Shown: positions 7,738 through 17,350 of the stretch, piece by piece | Layout of the letters: each line of letters starts with the position of its first letter | Numbering within the stretch: the stretch's first letter is position 1 | Origin: Fimbriimonadaceae bacterium | GTDB lineage: Bacteria; Armatimonadota; Fimbriimonadia; Fimbriimonadales; Fimbriimonadaceae | DNA length: 64,000 nucleotides | Direction of reading: 5' to 3' | Assembly: GCA_026129685.1 (NCBI GenBank) | Contig: JAHCHO010000008.1 | Location: forward strand, 62,001-126,000 | Position numbers and translations under genes: made by a program | The notes under the pieces: model-generated | The model's input: the letters and a program-made list of their open reading frames with translations, nothing else | What the model was told of the DNA's origin: nothing | Database searches by the model: none

Positions 7738-9465
7738 ATGGAAGGCCTACTCTCCTCGAATCCAACCCTGAACCGTCTTTCCACCCGTCTGGGTGAGATT
7801 CTCGTCGCCGACGGGGTGATCACCGACGAGCAACTCGAGACGGCCCTGAAGCATCGCACCAAGCAGGGTTCCTTCCTCGGCGAGGCGCTCGTGGCCTTGG
7901 GCTACATCCCCGCTCAGACCCTTGGGCGCTATCTCCAACTGACGATGGGGTTTCCGTACGTCGAGTTGGCCGAGACCCAGATCGACGTTGCCATCGCGCG
8001 CCGGATCCCGGAGAGGATCGCCCGCCAGCAGTTCGCCTTGCCCTTCCACGATGCGGGCGACCAGATTCACGTCGCGATGGTGGACCCCCTCAACCTGTCC
8101 GTCGTGGACGAGATTTCCGCGCTGCTGGGCCGTCGCGTGGTCCCGTTTCTGGCCTTCAGCGCCGATTTGACCGACGCCGTCAACCGGGTGTTCGACGTCA
8201 AGCACAAAGCGGAGTCCGCGCTTCAGGGCATCGAGGTCCAGATGCCGCCGGAGGAGTCCGAGCCGAGCGTCGACGAGTTGCGCGACCTCGGCGAGGAAGC
8301 GCCGATCGTGCGCCTCGTCAACAGCATCGTGCTCGGCGCGATCAGCAACGGCGCGAGCGACATCCACATCGAGCCCCACGAGCACACGATCCGGGTCCGC
8401 TACCGCATGGACGGCATCATGGTCGACCAAACGACGCTGCCGCGCCACCACCTGTCGGCCATGTGCTCGCGCATCAAGATCGTCGGCCACATGAACATCG
8501 CGGAGCGACGTCGGCCGCAAGACGGACGGTTCTCGATCCGCGACGAGAACGGCGTCGAGTTCGACCTTCGCGTCAGCGTCATGCCGACCGTGTTCGGAGA
8601 GAAGATCGTCATGCGCGTGCTGGAGAAGAGCGGCGCGATGGCGTCGCTCGACAAGGTCGGGTTTCTGCCGGACCAGCGCGCCCTGTTCGAGCGGTTCATC
8701 AATCGCCCGCACGGCATCGTCCTCGTCACGGGCCCGACCGGTTCCGGCAAGTCGACGACGCTCTACGGGGCGCTTCAGCAGATCAACGACTCGACGAAGA
8801 ACATCAACACGATCGAGGACCCCGTCGAGTACCAACTCGATGCGATCAACCAGGTTCAGGTGCAGCCGAAGATCGGCCTAACCTTCGCGGCCGGCCTGCG
8901 CACCCTCGTGCGCCAAGACCCCGACGTCATCATGGTCGGCGAGATTCGTGACTATGAGACGGCGGAGATCGCCATCCAAGCCGCGCTCACGGGCCACCTG
9001 GTCCTGAGCACGCTGCACACGAACGATGCGCCCGGTGCGCTCGTTCGCCTGCAGAACATGGGGGTCGAGCCGTTCCTGGTCAGCAGCGCCATCCTCGGAG
9101 TGGTCGGTCAGCGGCTGGTTCGCACGGTCTGCCCTTCGTGCGTCGAGGCGTACACCCCCTCGCCGGACGAGGTCGCCACGTTCTCCATTCCGACGCCGAA
9201 CGGCCACCCGCCGCAGTTGGCGCGCGGCAAGGGGTGCACCCGGTGCGGAAGCCGGGGACTCCGGGGACGGACCGGGGTCTACGAAGTGATGCCGATGACG
9301 CCTTCGTTGCGCGAGATGGTCCTGGCCCGTGCTTCGGGCGCGGACCTGAAGCGCCAAGCCATCGCCGACGGGATGATGACGATGTTCGACGCGGGAATGA
9401 GGAAGGTCCTCGATCGCGTCACCACGCCCGAGGAGATCGTTCGGGTTCTGTTGACCGAGGATTGA
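7738..9465 (+). CDS. pilB: Type IV pilus assembly ATPase PilB with MshEN domain
   Basis: A 575-aa cytoplasmic hexameric ATPase that drives pilin polymerisation. Residues 13-150 form an MshEN (T2SSE-N) domain: RLGEILVADGVITDEQL (17-33) fits the c-di-GMP-binding motif, although the motif's final Gln is Arg40, and a second copy near 47-68 is looser. The ATPase core has Walker A GPTGSGKST (332-340), Asp box NTIEDPVE (357-364), Walker B around DPDVIMVGEIRD (394-405) and a His box LVLSTLHTND (421-430). A zinc site is formed by CPSC (465-468) with C500 and C503. All catalytic elements are intact. pilC follows after 7 nt. A GGDEF-EAL enzyme four genes downstream makes c-di-GMP control of this motor plausible. 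Confidence 0.96.
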   Translation: MEGLLSSNPTLNRLSTRLGEILVADGVITDEQLETALKHRTKQGSFLGEALVALGYIPAQTLGRYLQLTMGFPYVELAETQIDVAIARRIPERIARQQFALPFHDAGDQIHVAMVDPLNLSVVDEISALLGRRVVPFLAFSADLTDAVNRVFDVKHKAESALQGIEVQMPPEESEPSVDELRDLGEEAPIVRLVNSIVLGAISNGASDIHIEPHEHTIRVRYRMDGIMVDQTTLPRHHLSAMCSRIKIVGHMNIAERRRPQDGRFSIRDENGVEFDLRVSVMPTVFGEKIVMRVLEKSGAMASLDKVGFLPDQRALFERFINRPHGIVLVTGPTGSGKSTTLYGALQQINDSTKNINTIEDPVEYQLDAINQVQVQPKIGLTFAAGLRTLVRQDPDVIMVGEIRDYETAEIAIQAALTGHLVLSTLHTNDAPGALVRLQNMGVEPFLVSSAILGVVGQRLVRTVCPSCVEAYTPSPDEVATFSIPTPNGHPPQLARGKGCTRCGSRGLRGRTGVYEVMPMTPSLREMVLARASGADLKRQAIADGMMTMFDAGMRKVLDRVTTPEEIVRVLLTED

Positions 9466-9472
9466 GCCAGCC

Positions 9473-10735
9473 ATGCCCACTTATCGCTACAGTGCCCGAG
9501 ACCGCAAAGGCAACGTGACGCAGGGAGTCTCCGTCGCCGAGTCCATCGCCGAACTGCGCGACGCGCTCCGGGGGAACGACCTCTACCTGACCCGCTACAC
9601 CCTGGCGACGACCGCCGCCGACAAAGCACCTCGGGCAAGGCTCGGCGCCCCGGGCAAGGCGAGGGGAGCGGGCGGAATCCAGATCGGCGGGGCAAAGCGG
9701 CCGAAACTGGGCGACATCGTCGTCATGAGCCGCCAGTTTGCGACCCTGGTGCGCGCCGGTCTGTCCATCACGGAGGCCCTGTCGACCGTCGCCGCACAGA
9801 CCGAGAGCGTCATGCTGGCGGAGGCGCTTCGGCAGGTGCGAAGCGACGTGATCGCGGGCAACTCGCTCGCGGCCTCGATGAAGAAGCACCCCAAGGTGTT
9901 CTCGGCCCTGTACGTCAGCCTCGTCGAGGCGGGCGAGGCGGGGGGCACCCTGGACCAGACCTTGGAGACCGCCGCCGAGCAGTTCGACCGCGAAGCCGAG
10001 TTGCGAGAGCAAGTGAAGTCGGCGATGACCTACCCGACCTTGGTCGTCGCGGCTTCGATCGGCGTCGTCGCTTTCATGCTCGTGTTCATCGTTCCCACCT
10101 TCACCAAGGTGTACGAGCAGTTCAACGCGAAGCTGCCCCCGATCACCCAGATGCTGGTCTGGCTGAGCGACGTGCTGCTGCACAAGTCGTGGATCGTGCT
10201 CGTGTTGCTCGTCGCCGGTTTCATCGCATTCAAGCACTGGGTGGGAACGCCGACGGGGCACCGACTGTTCGACGCGTTCAAGCTGAAGCTGCCGTTGCTG
10301 GGAATCCTGATCCGCAAGATCGCCGTCGCGCGCTTCGCGCAGACGTGGTCGGGAGTGCAGAAGGGCGGCTTGCCGATCCTGCAGGCCCTCGAGGTGTCGT
10401 CGAAGACCTGCGGGAACGTCGTGATCGAGCAAGCGATCCTCAAGATGTCCGACTCGGTCCGCGATGGCGCCGACCTGTCGGGCGTGCTCGAGGCGACCGG
10501 CCAGTTCCCGCCTCTGGTGACCCAGATGGTCGCCGCGGGCGAGCAGTCCGGCAACCTGGACGAAATGCTCGACGAGATCGCCCGGTTCTTCCGCCGGGAC
10601 ATCGAGTACTCGGTCCAGAAGATGACCCGCGTCATCGAGCCGCTCATGACGGGCGTGGTCGGCGGCATCGTGCTCTTCGTCCTGTTGGCTCTCTACATGC
10701 CCGTTTTCAACCTCACGAACGTGATGAAGAAATGA
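9473..10735 (+). CDS. pilC: Type IV pilus inner-membrane platform protein PilC (GspF family)
   Basis: A 420-aa polytopic inner-membrane protein that couples the PilB ATPase to pilin insertion. It has a short N-terminal domain typical of this family (PTYRYSARDRKGNVTQGVSV), a Gly/Ala-rich linker, and two tandem GspF domains. The first has VVMSRQFATLVRAGLSITEAL and the second ARFAQTWSGVQKGGLPILQAL, each followed by EAGEAGGTLD or AAGEQSGNLDEML. Membrane segments lie at about 185-207, 238-256 and 385-408. The gene starts 7 nt after pilB and its TGA overlaps the next ATG (ATGA), so it is part of one transcript with the second PilX-like pilin. Family assignment is secure. Confidence 0.95.
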   Translation: MPTYRYSARDRKGNVTQGVSVAESIAELRDALRGNDLYLTRYTLATTAADKAPRARLGAPGKARGAGGIQIGGAKRPKLGDIVVMSRQFATLVRAGLSITEALSTVAAQTESVMLAEALRQVRSDVIAGNSLAASMKKHPKVFSALYVSLVEAGEAGGTLDQTLETAAEQFDREAELREQVKSAMTYPTLVVAASIGVVAFMLVFIVPTFTKVYEQFNAKLPPITQMLVWLSDVLLHKSWIVLVLLVAGFIAFKHWVGTPTGHRLFDAFKLKLPLLGILIRKIAVARFAQTWSGVQKGGLPILQALEVSSKTCGNVVIEQAILKMSDSVRDGADLSGVLEATGQFPPLVTQMVAAGEQSGNLDEMLDEIARFFRRDIEYSVQKMTRVIEPLMTGVVGGIVLFVLLALYMPVFNLTNVMKK

Positions 10736-12141
10736 AGGTGGTCAAACCGGAACCGCCAAGCTCCGATTCGCGGCGAGGCGCCGGTACCCGGTCGACCCGA
10801 TCGGCGGGCGTGCTGGTCTCTGCCCTCCTGTTCTCTTCCGTTGCCCTCGTCGTCGTCGTGTCCGTTGGGGCGCTCTCGGTGTCCCACATCGGCCGCGCCC
10901 GAACGGAAGCCGCGTTTTCGGCCGCCGTGTACCAGGCGGAGACCGGGGTGAACTACGAACTCGACTGGATCGCCCAGGCGCCCTCGGACCCGTCGCGCGC
11001 TCACCAGGCTTACCCGGCGTCGGGCCAGCCTTCGGCCTATTCGAACATCGTGAACGGAACCGGGTTCACGGTTGCGGTCATGTCGGTGGACGGCGGCAAC
11101 TGGCCGGTTGGCAGTCCGTTGCGAATCCGCTCGTCCGGGCGCTCCAAGGGGGTTGTGCGCACGATCGAGGTGCTCGCCGATCCGGTCCAATTCGGGTATG
11201 TGGGGACCCAGGGGATTCTGGACTTCGCCGTTTTCGCGCTGGGAAAGGCGACCTTGAGCGGCGGGTCCACCGCGACGGGCAACGTGGGGACGAACAGCCA
11301 ACTTCAGATCAACAGCGCCAACAACGTTGCCGGCAAGATCGTCTTCGCGGGCGTGAGCCCGACCGTATCGGGCACGAACGTCGTCCACGAGAACCAGGCT
11401 AAGACCCTGAAGACGGTGGACCAGATGGTGACCGAGAAGTTCGGGGGATGGTCGAACCTTCGGACCGGCAACGACAACGCCCGCCTGAAGCAGTTCAACT
11501 CCTCGGGCGGCGGTTACCCTTTGTCGAGCGCGGTTTCCGCCGGCAAGAATTCCAGCACGTGGATTCTGAACGACCTGTCCAACTTGACGAAAGACATGAA
11601 CCCGGCCGATAAGCCGATTTCGCAGGGAGGCACCCGATACTGCACGCCGAGCACGGGGCTCTACAACAGCTCGGTGCTCATCTTTCCACCCGGAGACTAC
11701 TACTTCAAGCAGATCGACCTATCGAACGGAGCGTTCCTGATCGACAACGCGGCCGGGGTGGTCAACATCTGGATCGAAGGAACGCTGTCCGACAAGATCA
11801 CCTGCCCCGTGATCATGACGTCGACCGATCCTCGCACCTTCCGAATCTATTACGGCAAAGCGAAGACCTTGGCGTTCAGCGCGAGCCAAGAGCGCATGTA
11901 CGGGGTGGTCTACGCGGTCAACGCCACGGGCCAGGGAGCCGTGACGATGAGCGGGGGCAACATCCTGACGGGCGCGGCCTTCGGCCAGAACGTGACGGTG
12001 AGCGGCGGCTCCAGAGTCGTCTTTCCCACCGGCGGCGTCGGCGGAGCCGACGGCAACGCGGCGAGTTATGTGACCAAGCGTTCCTGGCGCGAGGTCGGGA
12101 CGAACGGACCCTCGGTGTTCCCTGATGGCACTTCGTATTAG
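10732..12141 (+). CDS. PilX-like minor pilin, copy 2
   Basis: A 469-aa paralogue of the pilins at 6212 and 15893 and the most diverged of the three. After a 25-residue basic, Ser-rich leader comes AGVLVSALLFSSVALVVV, the membrane helix, again without Glu at position 5. The helical QAETGVNYELDWIAQ stretch and the landmark VLIFPPGDYYFK (near 313) followed by LIDNAAGVVNIWIEG are conserved, but the loops between them differ, including a Cys in KITCPVIMTS and a run of Gly near the C-terminus. The start overlaps the pilC stop (ATGA) and its last 17 nt overlap the PilV-like gene, where ATGGCAC starts the next protein. Likely part of a pilus tip complex; inferred from family. Confidence 0.8.
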   Translation: MKVVKPEPPSSDSRRGAGTRSTRSAGVLVSALLFSSVALVVVVSVGALSVSHIGRARTEAAFSAAVYQAETGVNYELDWIAQAPSDPSRAHQAYPASGQPSAYSNIVNGTGFTVAVMSVDGGNWPVGSPLRIRSSGRSKGVVRTIEVLADPVQFGYVGTQGILDFAVFALGKATLSGGSTATGNVGTNSQLQINSANNVAGKIVFAGVSPTVSGTNVVHENQAKTLKTVDQMVTEKFGGWSNLRTGNDNARLKQFNSSGGGYPLSSAVSAGKNSSTWILNDLSNLTKDMNPADKPISQGGTRYCTPSTGLYNSSVLIFPPGDYYFKQIDLSNGAFLIDNAAGVVNIWIEGTLSDKITCPVIMTSTDPRTFRIYYGKAKTLAFSASQERMYGVVYAVNATGQGAVTMSGGNILTGAAFGQNVTVSGGSRVVFPTGGVGGADGNAASYVTKRSWREVGTNGPSVFPDGTSY

Positions 12142-12574
12142 GCGGCTGAGAAACGGTGGTTCCCTCGTCGAGGCGCTCGCAGCGTCTTGCATCGTAGGGA
12201 TTTCGCTGACCGGCATCGTGTCTTCGGTCGGATCGACCGCAGTCGCCTGTCAGGTGTCGGCACGACTGTCCGTTGGCTATAGCCTGGCTCGACAGCGGCT
12301 GGAAACGCTTCGGGTCCTAGGGTACCCCTGCCTTGCCGACGGTGTGACGGTGAGTTACCATGGTTCGGCGGGCGAATCGTCCGAACCAAGCGATGCCAAG
12401 TTCGTGTTGACGAGCGAAGTGAGCACGATCAACCCCGTGTACGGGACCGACCCGGTCAGCGGCCTTCCGATCTTGGTCGGCGGTCGCCGGACGGTCAGCG
12501 TGAGCGTCGTATTCACCGATGTCGCCGAGGACCCGTACAGCATTTCGACCCTGCTTGTGAAGGGTGGCCTATGA
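12125..12574 (+). CDS. PilV-like prepilin
   Basis: A 149-aa prepilin. The leader MALRIRRLRNG is followed by GSLVEALAASCIVGISLTGIV, a type IV prepilin cleavage motif with Glu at mature position 5 and a hydrophobic helix. The rest is a short pilin head with a repeated Ser/Thr-rich beta layout and the segment LVGGRRTVSVSVVF near residue 118. The start lies inside the last 17 nt of the PilX-like gene, and its stop overlaps the next start (ATGA). The same arrangement recurs at 17334, so the PilX-PilV pair appears to be a duplicated unit. Likely a minor pilin priming pilus assembly. Confidence 0.82.
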   Translation: MALRIRRLRNGGSLVEALAASCIVGISLTGIVSSVGSTAVACQVSARLSVGYSLARQRLETLRVLGYPCLADGVTVSYHGSAGESSEPSDAKFVLTSEVSTINPVYGTDPVSGLPILVGGRRTVSVSVVFTDVAEDPYSISTLLVKGGL

Positions 12575-13131
12575 AGATTAGCCGAGGTGGAACACTGGTC
12601 GAGTTGCTTGTAGCGGCCGTCATATCGCTATTGATCGGCGGGGTTGCGCTCTACGCTTACACCGACAGCAACACGATGCGCGACGTCGCTGGACGCCAGA
12701 ACCAGACCTATGCGGTGGCACGGCAGACCCTCGACACGATCGCGGACCACATCCGAAGCGCGCAAGTGAACGCTGCCGCGAGCAACCGCGTCATAAAGGC
12801 GGCGGACGGCTCATCGATCACCTATTACGCAGACCCGGGTGACGGCATCCTCGTGGCCGTGAAATACTTTCGGGACGGCAACACGCTCAAGCGGTCCGAT
12901 CCGTCGGGCGTGTCGGTCGTCTTGCTCGGCATCTCGTCGCTTGAGTTCACGTACTACAAGGCCGCGACCTACACGTCGGCGACGTGGAGTCCAACCACCA
13001 ACCCCTCCGTTCCGGCGATCGACGAACTGCCCTCTCTGGTCGCGGTCAAGATTCGGGTCGTGACCAATGTGAGCGGGAGCAGCCGCGCGCTCGAGACGGT
13101 CGTTCGGTTCCGCAACAGCCCTGCGTCGTAG
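12571..13131 (+). CDS. PilW-like prepilin
   Basis: A 186-aa prepilin with a very short leader, MKISRG, then GTLVELLVAAVISLLIGGVAL. Cleavage between the two Gly residues would put Glu at position 5. The following TLDTIADHIRSAQ helix and the strand VLLGISSLEFTYYKA are typical of PilW/GspJ-like minor pilins. The gene is coupled to the PilV-like gene by ATGA overlap at 12571-12574. It is the last of this run; a 214-bp gap follows before the GGDEF-EAL gene. There is no PilW-like partner beside the second PilX-PilV pair at 15893-17786. Confidence 0.8.
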   Translation: MKISRGGTLVELLVAAVISLLIGGVALYAYTDSNTMRDVAGRQNQTYAVARQTLDTIADHIRSAQVNAAASNRVIKAADGSSITYYADPGDGILVAVKYFRDGNTLKRSDPSGVSVVLLGISSLEFTYYKAATYTSATWSPTTNPSVPAIDELPSLVAVKIRVVTNVSGSSRALETVVRFRNSPAS

Positions 13132-13345
13132 GCCGATTCGGCAGCGAGTCGATTCGCCCCGGCTCGAGGCGCGGCTTGTTTGCGTGCCGTGTGGTCAAAA
13201 CTCTCTCCTAAGGCACGTTTAGGCGATCCCCGTATTGCTCCCAGGTTTCGGGGGTCGGCGGCGCAAGCAGCGTCCGTTCAGCCGATAATCTTGCTGGTGA
13301 GACGACCCCGTCTCTCCGCTTCGGGACAAGGTAAGAACGACGATC

Positions 13346-15784
13346 ATGAAGATCCGGTATCGGCTCCTTTTGGCCCTGTGTGTAACAATTCTTCTGTGCG
13401 GGTCCGCCCTCTACTATGCGTCCTACGGCGGGCTTCTACGCAGTTTCCAGATGCTCGAGGCGGAGCGCTCACGTTTGGACGTCGTATCCATCAACGAGGC
13501 GTTTTCCCGGATTCGCTCGGAGTTCCACGCCAAGGCGGCGGTCTGGGTGAACTCCGACGAAGCTCGACGTTTGATGGCGGAGCGCTCGTCGCTCGTTCGA
13601 CCGATGCGACCCTCGCTTCGCGAACTCGACGCGTCGCTCATGCTGACGGTGGACGCTCGGCAACGGACGCTTTTGACCGAAACGACGTCTGGGAAGTCTC
13701 GCGAATCGGGGCTCGACGGGCCGTCCGTGGTGAACGCGCTCAAGCGGTACGGGGCGCTCCGCCGAGTTCCCTCGGAAGGCGTGTCCGGCATCTTCGTGAG
13801 CAAGGGCACCCCGTTCTTCGCCTCGATCCATGCGTTGCGGGGAGGCGGCAAAGGGACGACGGTCCTGGTTCTGGTACGTTCGATCGACCGTCGGCTTCAG
13901 GAGCAGCTCCGGACGGAGAGCCAGTTCAACGTGTCGTTCCTGACCGCCGAGAACGCCGGTTCGAAAAGCGCGTTCGCCTCGGCCCTGTCCGAGATCGGCC
14001 TCGCCCCGATCACCGTCACGGGCGCGCACGGAGACAAGCTGAGTGGGCTGGCCCTCGTGCGCGACGCGAAGGAGGACCCCGCGATGATGATCAAGGTGGA
14101 CCTCAACCGGTCCATCTCCGCGTTTGGCCAATCGGTGGTGCGCTCGATCGTCCAGCAACTGGTCTTGTTGAGCGTGCTTTTCGGGCTGGTCGTGGTGTTC
14201 GTGGTGGAGCGGTTCGCCCTTTCGCGGCTGAAGGCCCTGATCGACCAGGTCGAGTGTCTCAGCGATCACCTCGACGACCAGCGTGTGGACTTGCCCGGCT
14301 CCGACGAGTTGGCGTACTTGGCGCACCGCATCAACTACATGCGCAGCCATCTTAGGGCGGTCACCGACGAATTGCGCAACAGCGAGGCCCGGCTGAAGGC
14401 GCACAGTTGCACCTTGGAGATCGCCGTCCAAGAAAGGACCAAACAACTCGAGCACCAATCGCTCCACGATCGGCTGACCGGACTGCCGAACCGCGTCTTG
14501 TTCATGGACCGGGTGGCGATGGCCCTCCAAAAGGCCCGACGCAGCAAGAAGGGCACCGCCGTGCTCTTTGTGGACATGGACAACTTTAAGCTGGTGAACG
14601 ACAGTCTCGGTCACGCGGCGGGCGACGAACTGCTCAAGGAGTTTTCCAAACGGCTCCAGTCGGCGGTTCGTCCGGGAGACACCGTCTCACGCATGGGCGG
14701 CGACGAGTTCACGATCCTCCTCGAGAACCTGGATTCGGTGCTCGCCGCGATGGAGACCGCCGAACGGGTCTTGGCGATGCTGCGCACTCCGGTCATGCTG
14801 GCCGACCTCGAGACGTTCGCCGGTTGCAGCATCGGCGTGGCCTACGCCGGGGCCGGGGCCACCTCGGCCGAGGACCTCGTCAAGGATGCCGACAGCGCGA
14901 TGTACCGGGCGAAGCAGTCCGGCAAGTCGGCGTTTGTGGTGTACGACGAGAGCATGCACATCCATGCGATCGACCGCCTCGAGTTGGAAAGCTCGTTGAG
15001 AAGCGCGCTCGACCGGGAGGAGATCTTTGTGGTCTACCAGCCTCTGGTGGAACTTAGGTCCGGCCGCATCGTGGGCGCCGAGGCTCTCGCGCGATGGAAC
15101 CACGAGACCCGAGGCATCGTGTCGCCCGCTGACTTCATCCCCATGGCCGAGCAGACCGGGTTGATCGTGCCGATCGGGTACTGGGTCCTCGAGGAGGCGT
15201 GCCGCCAGGCCCTCGTGTGGCACGAGAAGACCCCCGGTCTCGACTTCACCATCAATGTCAACGTATCGGGTCGGCAACTCCAGCGCGGCGATGTGACCGA
15301 CCGGGTGCGCCAGGCGCTCGAGCGGACCGGCCTCGCGCCGCATCGGCTGAAGCTGGAGATCACCGAATCGATCCTGATGGAGCACAAGGAAGACATGGTC
15401 GCCAAGGTGCGGGAACTCAAGGAACTGGGCATCAAGATCGCGATCGACGATTTCGGGACCGGTTACTCCTCTCTCGGCATGCTCCAGTCGTTCCCGATCG
15501 ACACCGTCAAGATCGATCGCCGTTTCGTCGAGCAACTCGGCGAGGAATCGAGTTCGGTGTCCATCATCGAGGCGATTCTGGCCCTGACCAGGGCGTTGGG
15601 AATGGACGCAACGGGCGAGGGTATCGAAACCCCCTTTCAGGAGATGCTGCTCAAGCAACTGGGCTGTCGGCTCGGCCAGGGCTACCTGTACGACCGGCCC
15701 TTGGCCGCCGACGAACTGGCCGAGCGCCTCGGAAGAAGCGCGTCCTACCCGAGTTTCGGCGAAGAGCGACCCGTTGCCGCGTAA
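13346..15784 (+). CDS. GGDEF-EAL cyclic-di-GMP enzyme with extracytoplasmic sensor
   Basis: An 812-aa membrane protein that can make and/or degrade c-di-GMP. Two membrane segments (about 6-24 and 268-288) flank a 240-residue periplasmic sensor region that looks CHASE4-like. A HAMP-like and coiled-coil linker (about 290-368) leads to the GGDEF domain with an intact GGDEF at 451-455 and an inhibitory RxxD site (R442-PG-D445) placed 5 residues before it. The EAL domain has E579-A-L581, the NVNVSG and EITES motifs, and DDFGTGYSSL (701-710), so phosphodiesterase residues also look intact. The net activity cannot be told from sequence. It sits between two pilin modules in the locus whose ATPase has an MshEN domain, which suggests local control of piliation. 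Confidence 0.93.
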   Translation: MKIRYRLLLALCVTILLCGSALYYASYGGLLRSFQMLEAERSRLDVVSINEAFSRIRSEFHAKAAVWVNSDEARRLMAERSSLVRPMRPSLRELDASLMLTVDARQRTLLTETTSGKSRESGLDGPSVVNALKRYGALRRVPSEGVSGIFVSKGTPFFASIHALRGGGKGTTVLVLVRSIDRRLQEQLRTESQFNVSFLTAENAGSKSAFASALSEIGLAPITVTGAHGDKLSGLALVRDAKEDPAMMIKVDLNRSISAFGQSVVRSIVQQLVLLSVLFGLVVVFVVERFALSRLKALIDQVECLSDHLDDQRVDLPGSDELAYLAHRINYMRSHLRAVTDELRNSEARLKAHSCTLEIAVQERTKQLEHQSLHDRLTGLPNRVLFMDRVAMALQKARRSKKGTAVLFVDMDNFKLVNDSLGHAAGDELLKEFSKRLQSAVRPGDTVSRMGGDEFTILLENLDSVLAAMETAERVLAMLRTPVMLADLETFAGCSIGVAYAGAGATSAEDLVKDADSAMYRAKQSGKSAFVVYDESMHIHAIDRLELESSLRSALDREEIFVVYQPLVELRSGRIVGAEALARWNHETRGIVSPADFIPMAEQTGLIVPIGYWVLEEACRQALVWHEKTPGLDFTINVNVSGRQLQRGDVTDRVRQALERTGLAPHRLKLEITESILMEHKEDMVAKVRELKELGIKIAIDDFGTGYSSLGMLQSFPIDTVKIDRRFVEQLGEESSSVSIIEAILALTRALGMDATGEGIETPFQEMLLKQLGCRLGQGYLYDRPLAADELAERLGRSASYPSFGEERPVAA

Positions 15785-15861
15785 GATCGCGAAGGTATCG
15801 TTACGAGCTTTGCCGCGCCAGAGTCCGTGCGGAACGAAACCGGGGAGAATTGCGGATTGGC

Positions 15862-15873
15862 AACGGGCCCGTT
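15862..15873. promoter_or_regulatory. 12-bp perfect palindrome upstream of PilX-like copy 3
   Basis: AACGGGCCCGTT is a perfect palindrome 19 bp before the ATG at 15893, with outer CAACGG and CCGTTG also able to pair. It could be an operator or a leader hairpin for the second PilX-PilV module. No factor can be named and chance is possible in GC-rich DNA. Confidence 0.25.
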
Positions 15874-15892
15874 CCGTTGAACAATTGGGGAG

Positions 15893-17350
15893 ATGGTACT
15901 CCGCCGCAATCTGGCAGGCCCTCCCGCAGACGGTCGTTCGCGCCGCCGCCGTCGGCGGTTGCGAGGCGGCGGCGTCATGCTCAGCGTGCTGACCTTCGTC
16001 CCTGTGGTGGGCGTGGTGCTCGCCTGCATCGGCGCCCTCGTGACCAGCCACGTCATCCGTGGGCGCGCCGAAGCCGACTACGCCCGGGCGATCGCTTTCG
16101 CCGAGGCGGGCGCCAATCACGAACTCAACTGGATTTCCGGCGATCCGACCAATCCCAACCGTGCCCATCAACTCGTGCCCGGGCCCGGGCAGCCCGGTCC
16201 CGCCACCATCAACATCCCCGGCGGCGGAACGGCAACGGTCGGCGTCACCGCCTCGGCGGGAGGAGCTTGGTCCCCGGGCTCCACCGTCCGAATCGTGTCG
16301 ACGGGCAGGAGCGGCGACGTGCGAAGGACGATCGAGGTTCTAGGGGAACCCGTCGGGACCTTCGCGCCTCAGTTCACCCTCGACCAGTTCGCCGTCTTCG
16401 GCATCCAGAGCGTCTCCTTCAGCGGCTCGGGTTCGAGCGCGACCGGAAGCGTCGGCTCGAACGGCACGATCACCGCCACCGCAGGCGCCTCCGCCGTGAA
16501 CGGGCCCATCGTCTACTGCGGCTCGACGCCCACCTTGACCGGACCCAACGTCTACCGCCAGCCCAACCCCTACCTCTGGCCGACCGTCCCCACGATGGCC
16601 CTCCAGTTCAAGTCGACTGGAATGGTGGCGTGGAAGACCCAGAACAACAACGATCAACTCAAGAAGTTCCATCCGACCAACGGTCGCTATCTCCTGGGTG
16701 AGGCGGTGGCGGCGGGTTATACGAAGTCGGATTGGGTGCTGACCGGCAGTTCGTTCGGCAAGACGCCCGCACTCACCCAGGACGGACACAACGGAGACAA
16801 ACCGGGCGGCGGCCGCTATTCGAACGCCACCGACGGACTGTACGGCAAGGACGTGCTGATCTTTCCTCCCGGGGACTACTACTTCGAGACGATCAGCCTC
16901 ACCTCGACCAAGCACGCGCTCCTCGTGGACAACGCGAGCGGGCCCGTCCGGATTTGGATCGGCGGCTCCGATTCGGGCGGCGACAAGATCCACGTGACGA
17001 CCCTCCTGACCGACCCCAACGATCCCGCCTCGTTCCGGGTGCTCTACGCCAAGCCGGGCGAGCTTTCGATCACCGGAACCACGCACGTGTCGGGCGTCTA
17101 CTATGTGCTGGACGGTTCCGCGCAGTCGAGCCTGAAGCTGAGCGGGAACTCGAACCTCACCGGCGCGATCGTGTCGAACGTCGTCACCATCACCGGCAAC
17201 TCGACCACCGGCTATCCGAACGCCCGGTACCCGTTCTATTTCGGCCTTTCGGCCCCGACCGATCCTCCGCGTTCGTACCGTTTCTCCCAAACGTGGAAAG
17301 AGATCAGTACGAACGGAAGCACGGTCTATGCGGATGGCACCCCCTACTAA
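15893..17350 (+). CDS. PilX-like minor pilin, copy 3
   Basis: A 485-aa paralogue of the pilin at 6212, matching it over long stretches of the head domain (for example MVAWKTQNNND, VLIFPPGDYYFE near residue 320 and VDNASGPVRIWIGG). The leader is longer and very Arg-rich (RSRRRRRRLRGGG) before the hydrophobic helix VMLSVLTFVPVVGVVLACI; Glu at position 5 is again missing. GGGGAG directly abuts the ATG, an unusually short spacing, so a slightly different start is possible. Its last 17 nt contain the start of the PilV-like gene at 17334. Copies 1 and 3 are closer to each other than to copy 2, which suggests a recent copy. Likely an alternative pilus-tip subunit; that is inference. Confidence 0.8.
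   Translation: MVLRRNLAGPPADGRSRRRRRRLRGGGVMLSVLTFVPVVGVVLACIGALVTSHVIRGRAEADYARAIAFAEAGANHELNWISGDPTNPNRAHQLVPGPGQPGPATINIPGGGTATVGVTASAGGAWSPGSTVRIVSTGRSGDVRRTIEVLGEPVGTFAPQFTLDQFAVFGIQSVSFSGSGSSATGSVGSNGTITATAGASAVNGPIVYCGSTPTLTGPNVYRQPNPYLWPTVPTMALQFKSTGMVAWKTQNNNDQLKKFHPTNGRYLLGEAVAAGYTKSDWVLTGSSFGKTPALTQDGHNGDKPGGGRYSNATDGLYGKDVLIFPPGDYYFETISLTSTKHALLVDNASGPVRIWIGGSDSGGDKIHVTTLLTDPNDPASFRVLYAKPGELSITGTTHVSGVYYVLDGSAQSSLKLSGNSNLTGAIVSNVVTITGNSTTGYPNARYPFYFGLSAPTDPPRSYRFSQTWKEISTNGSTVYADGTPY

Noticed and set aside
13132-13345. Possible c-di-GMP riboswitch before the GGDEF-EAL gene
   Set aside because: I looked for the conserved GEMM bases and stem layout and could not find them.
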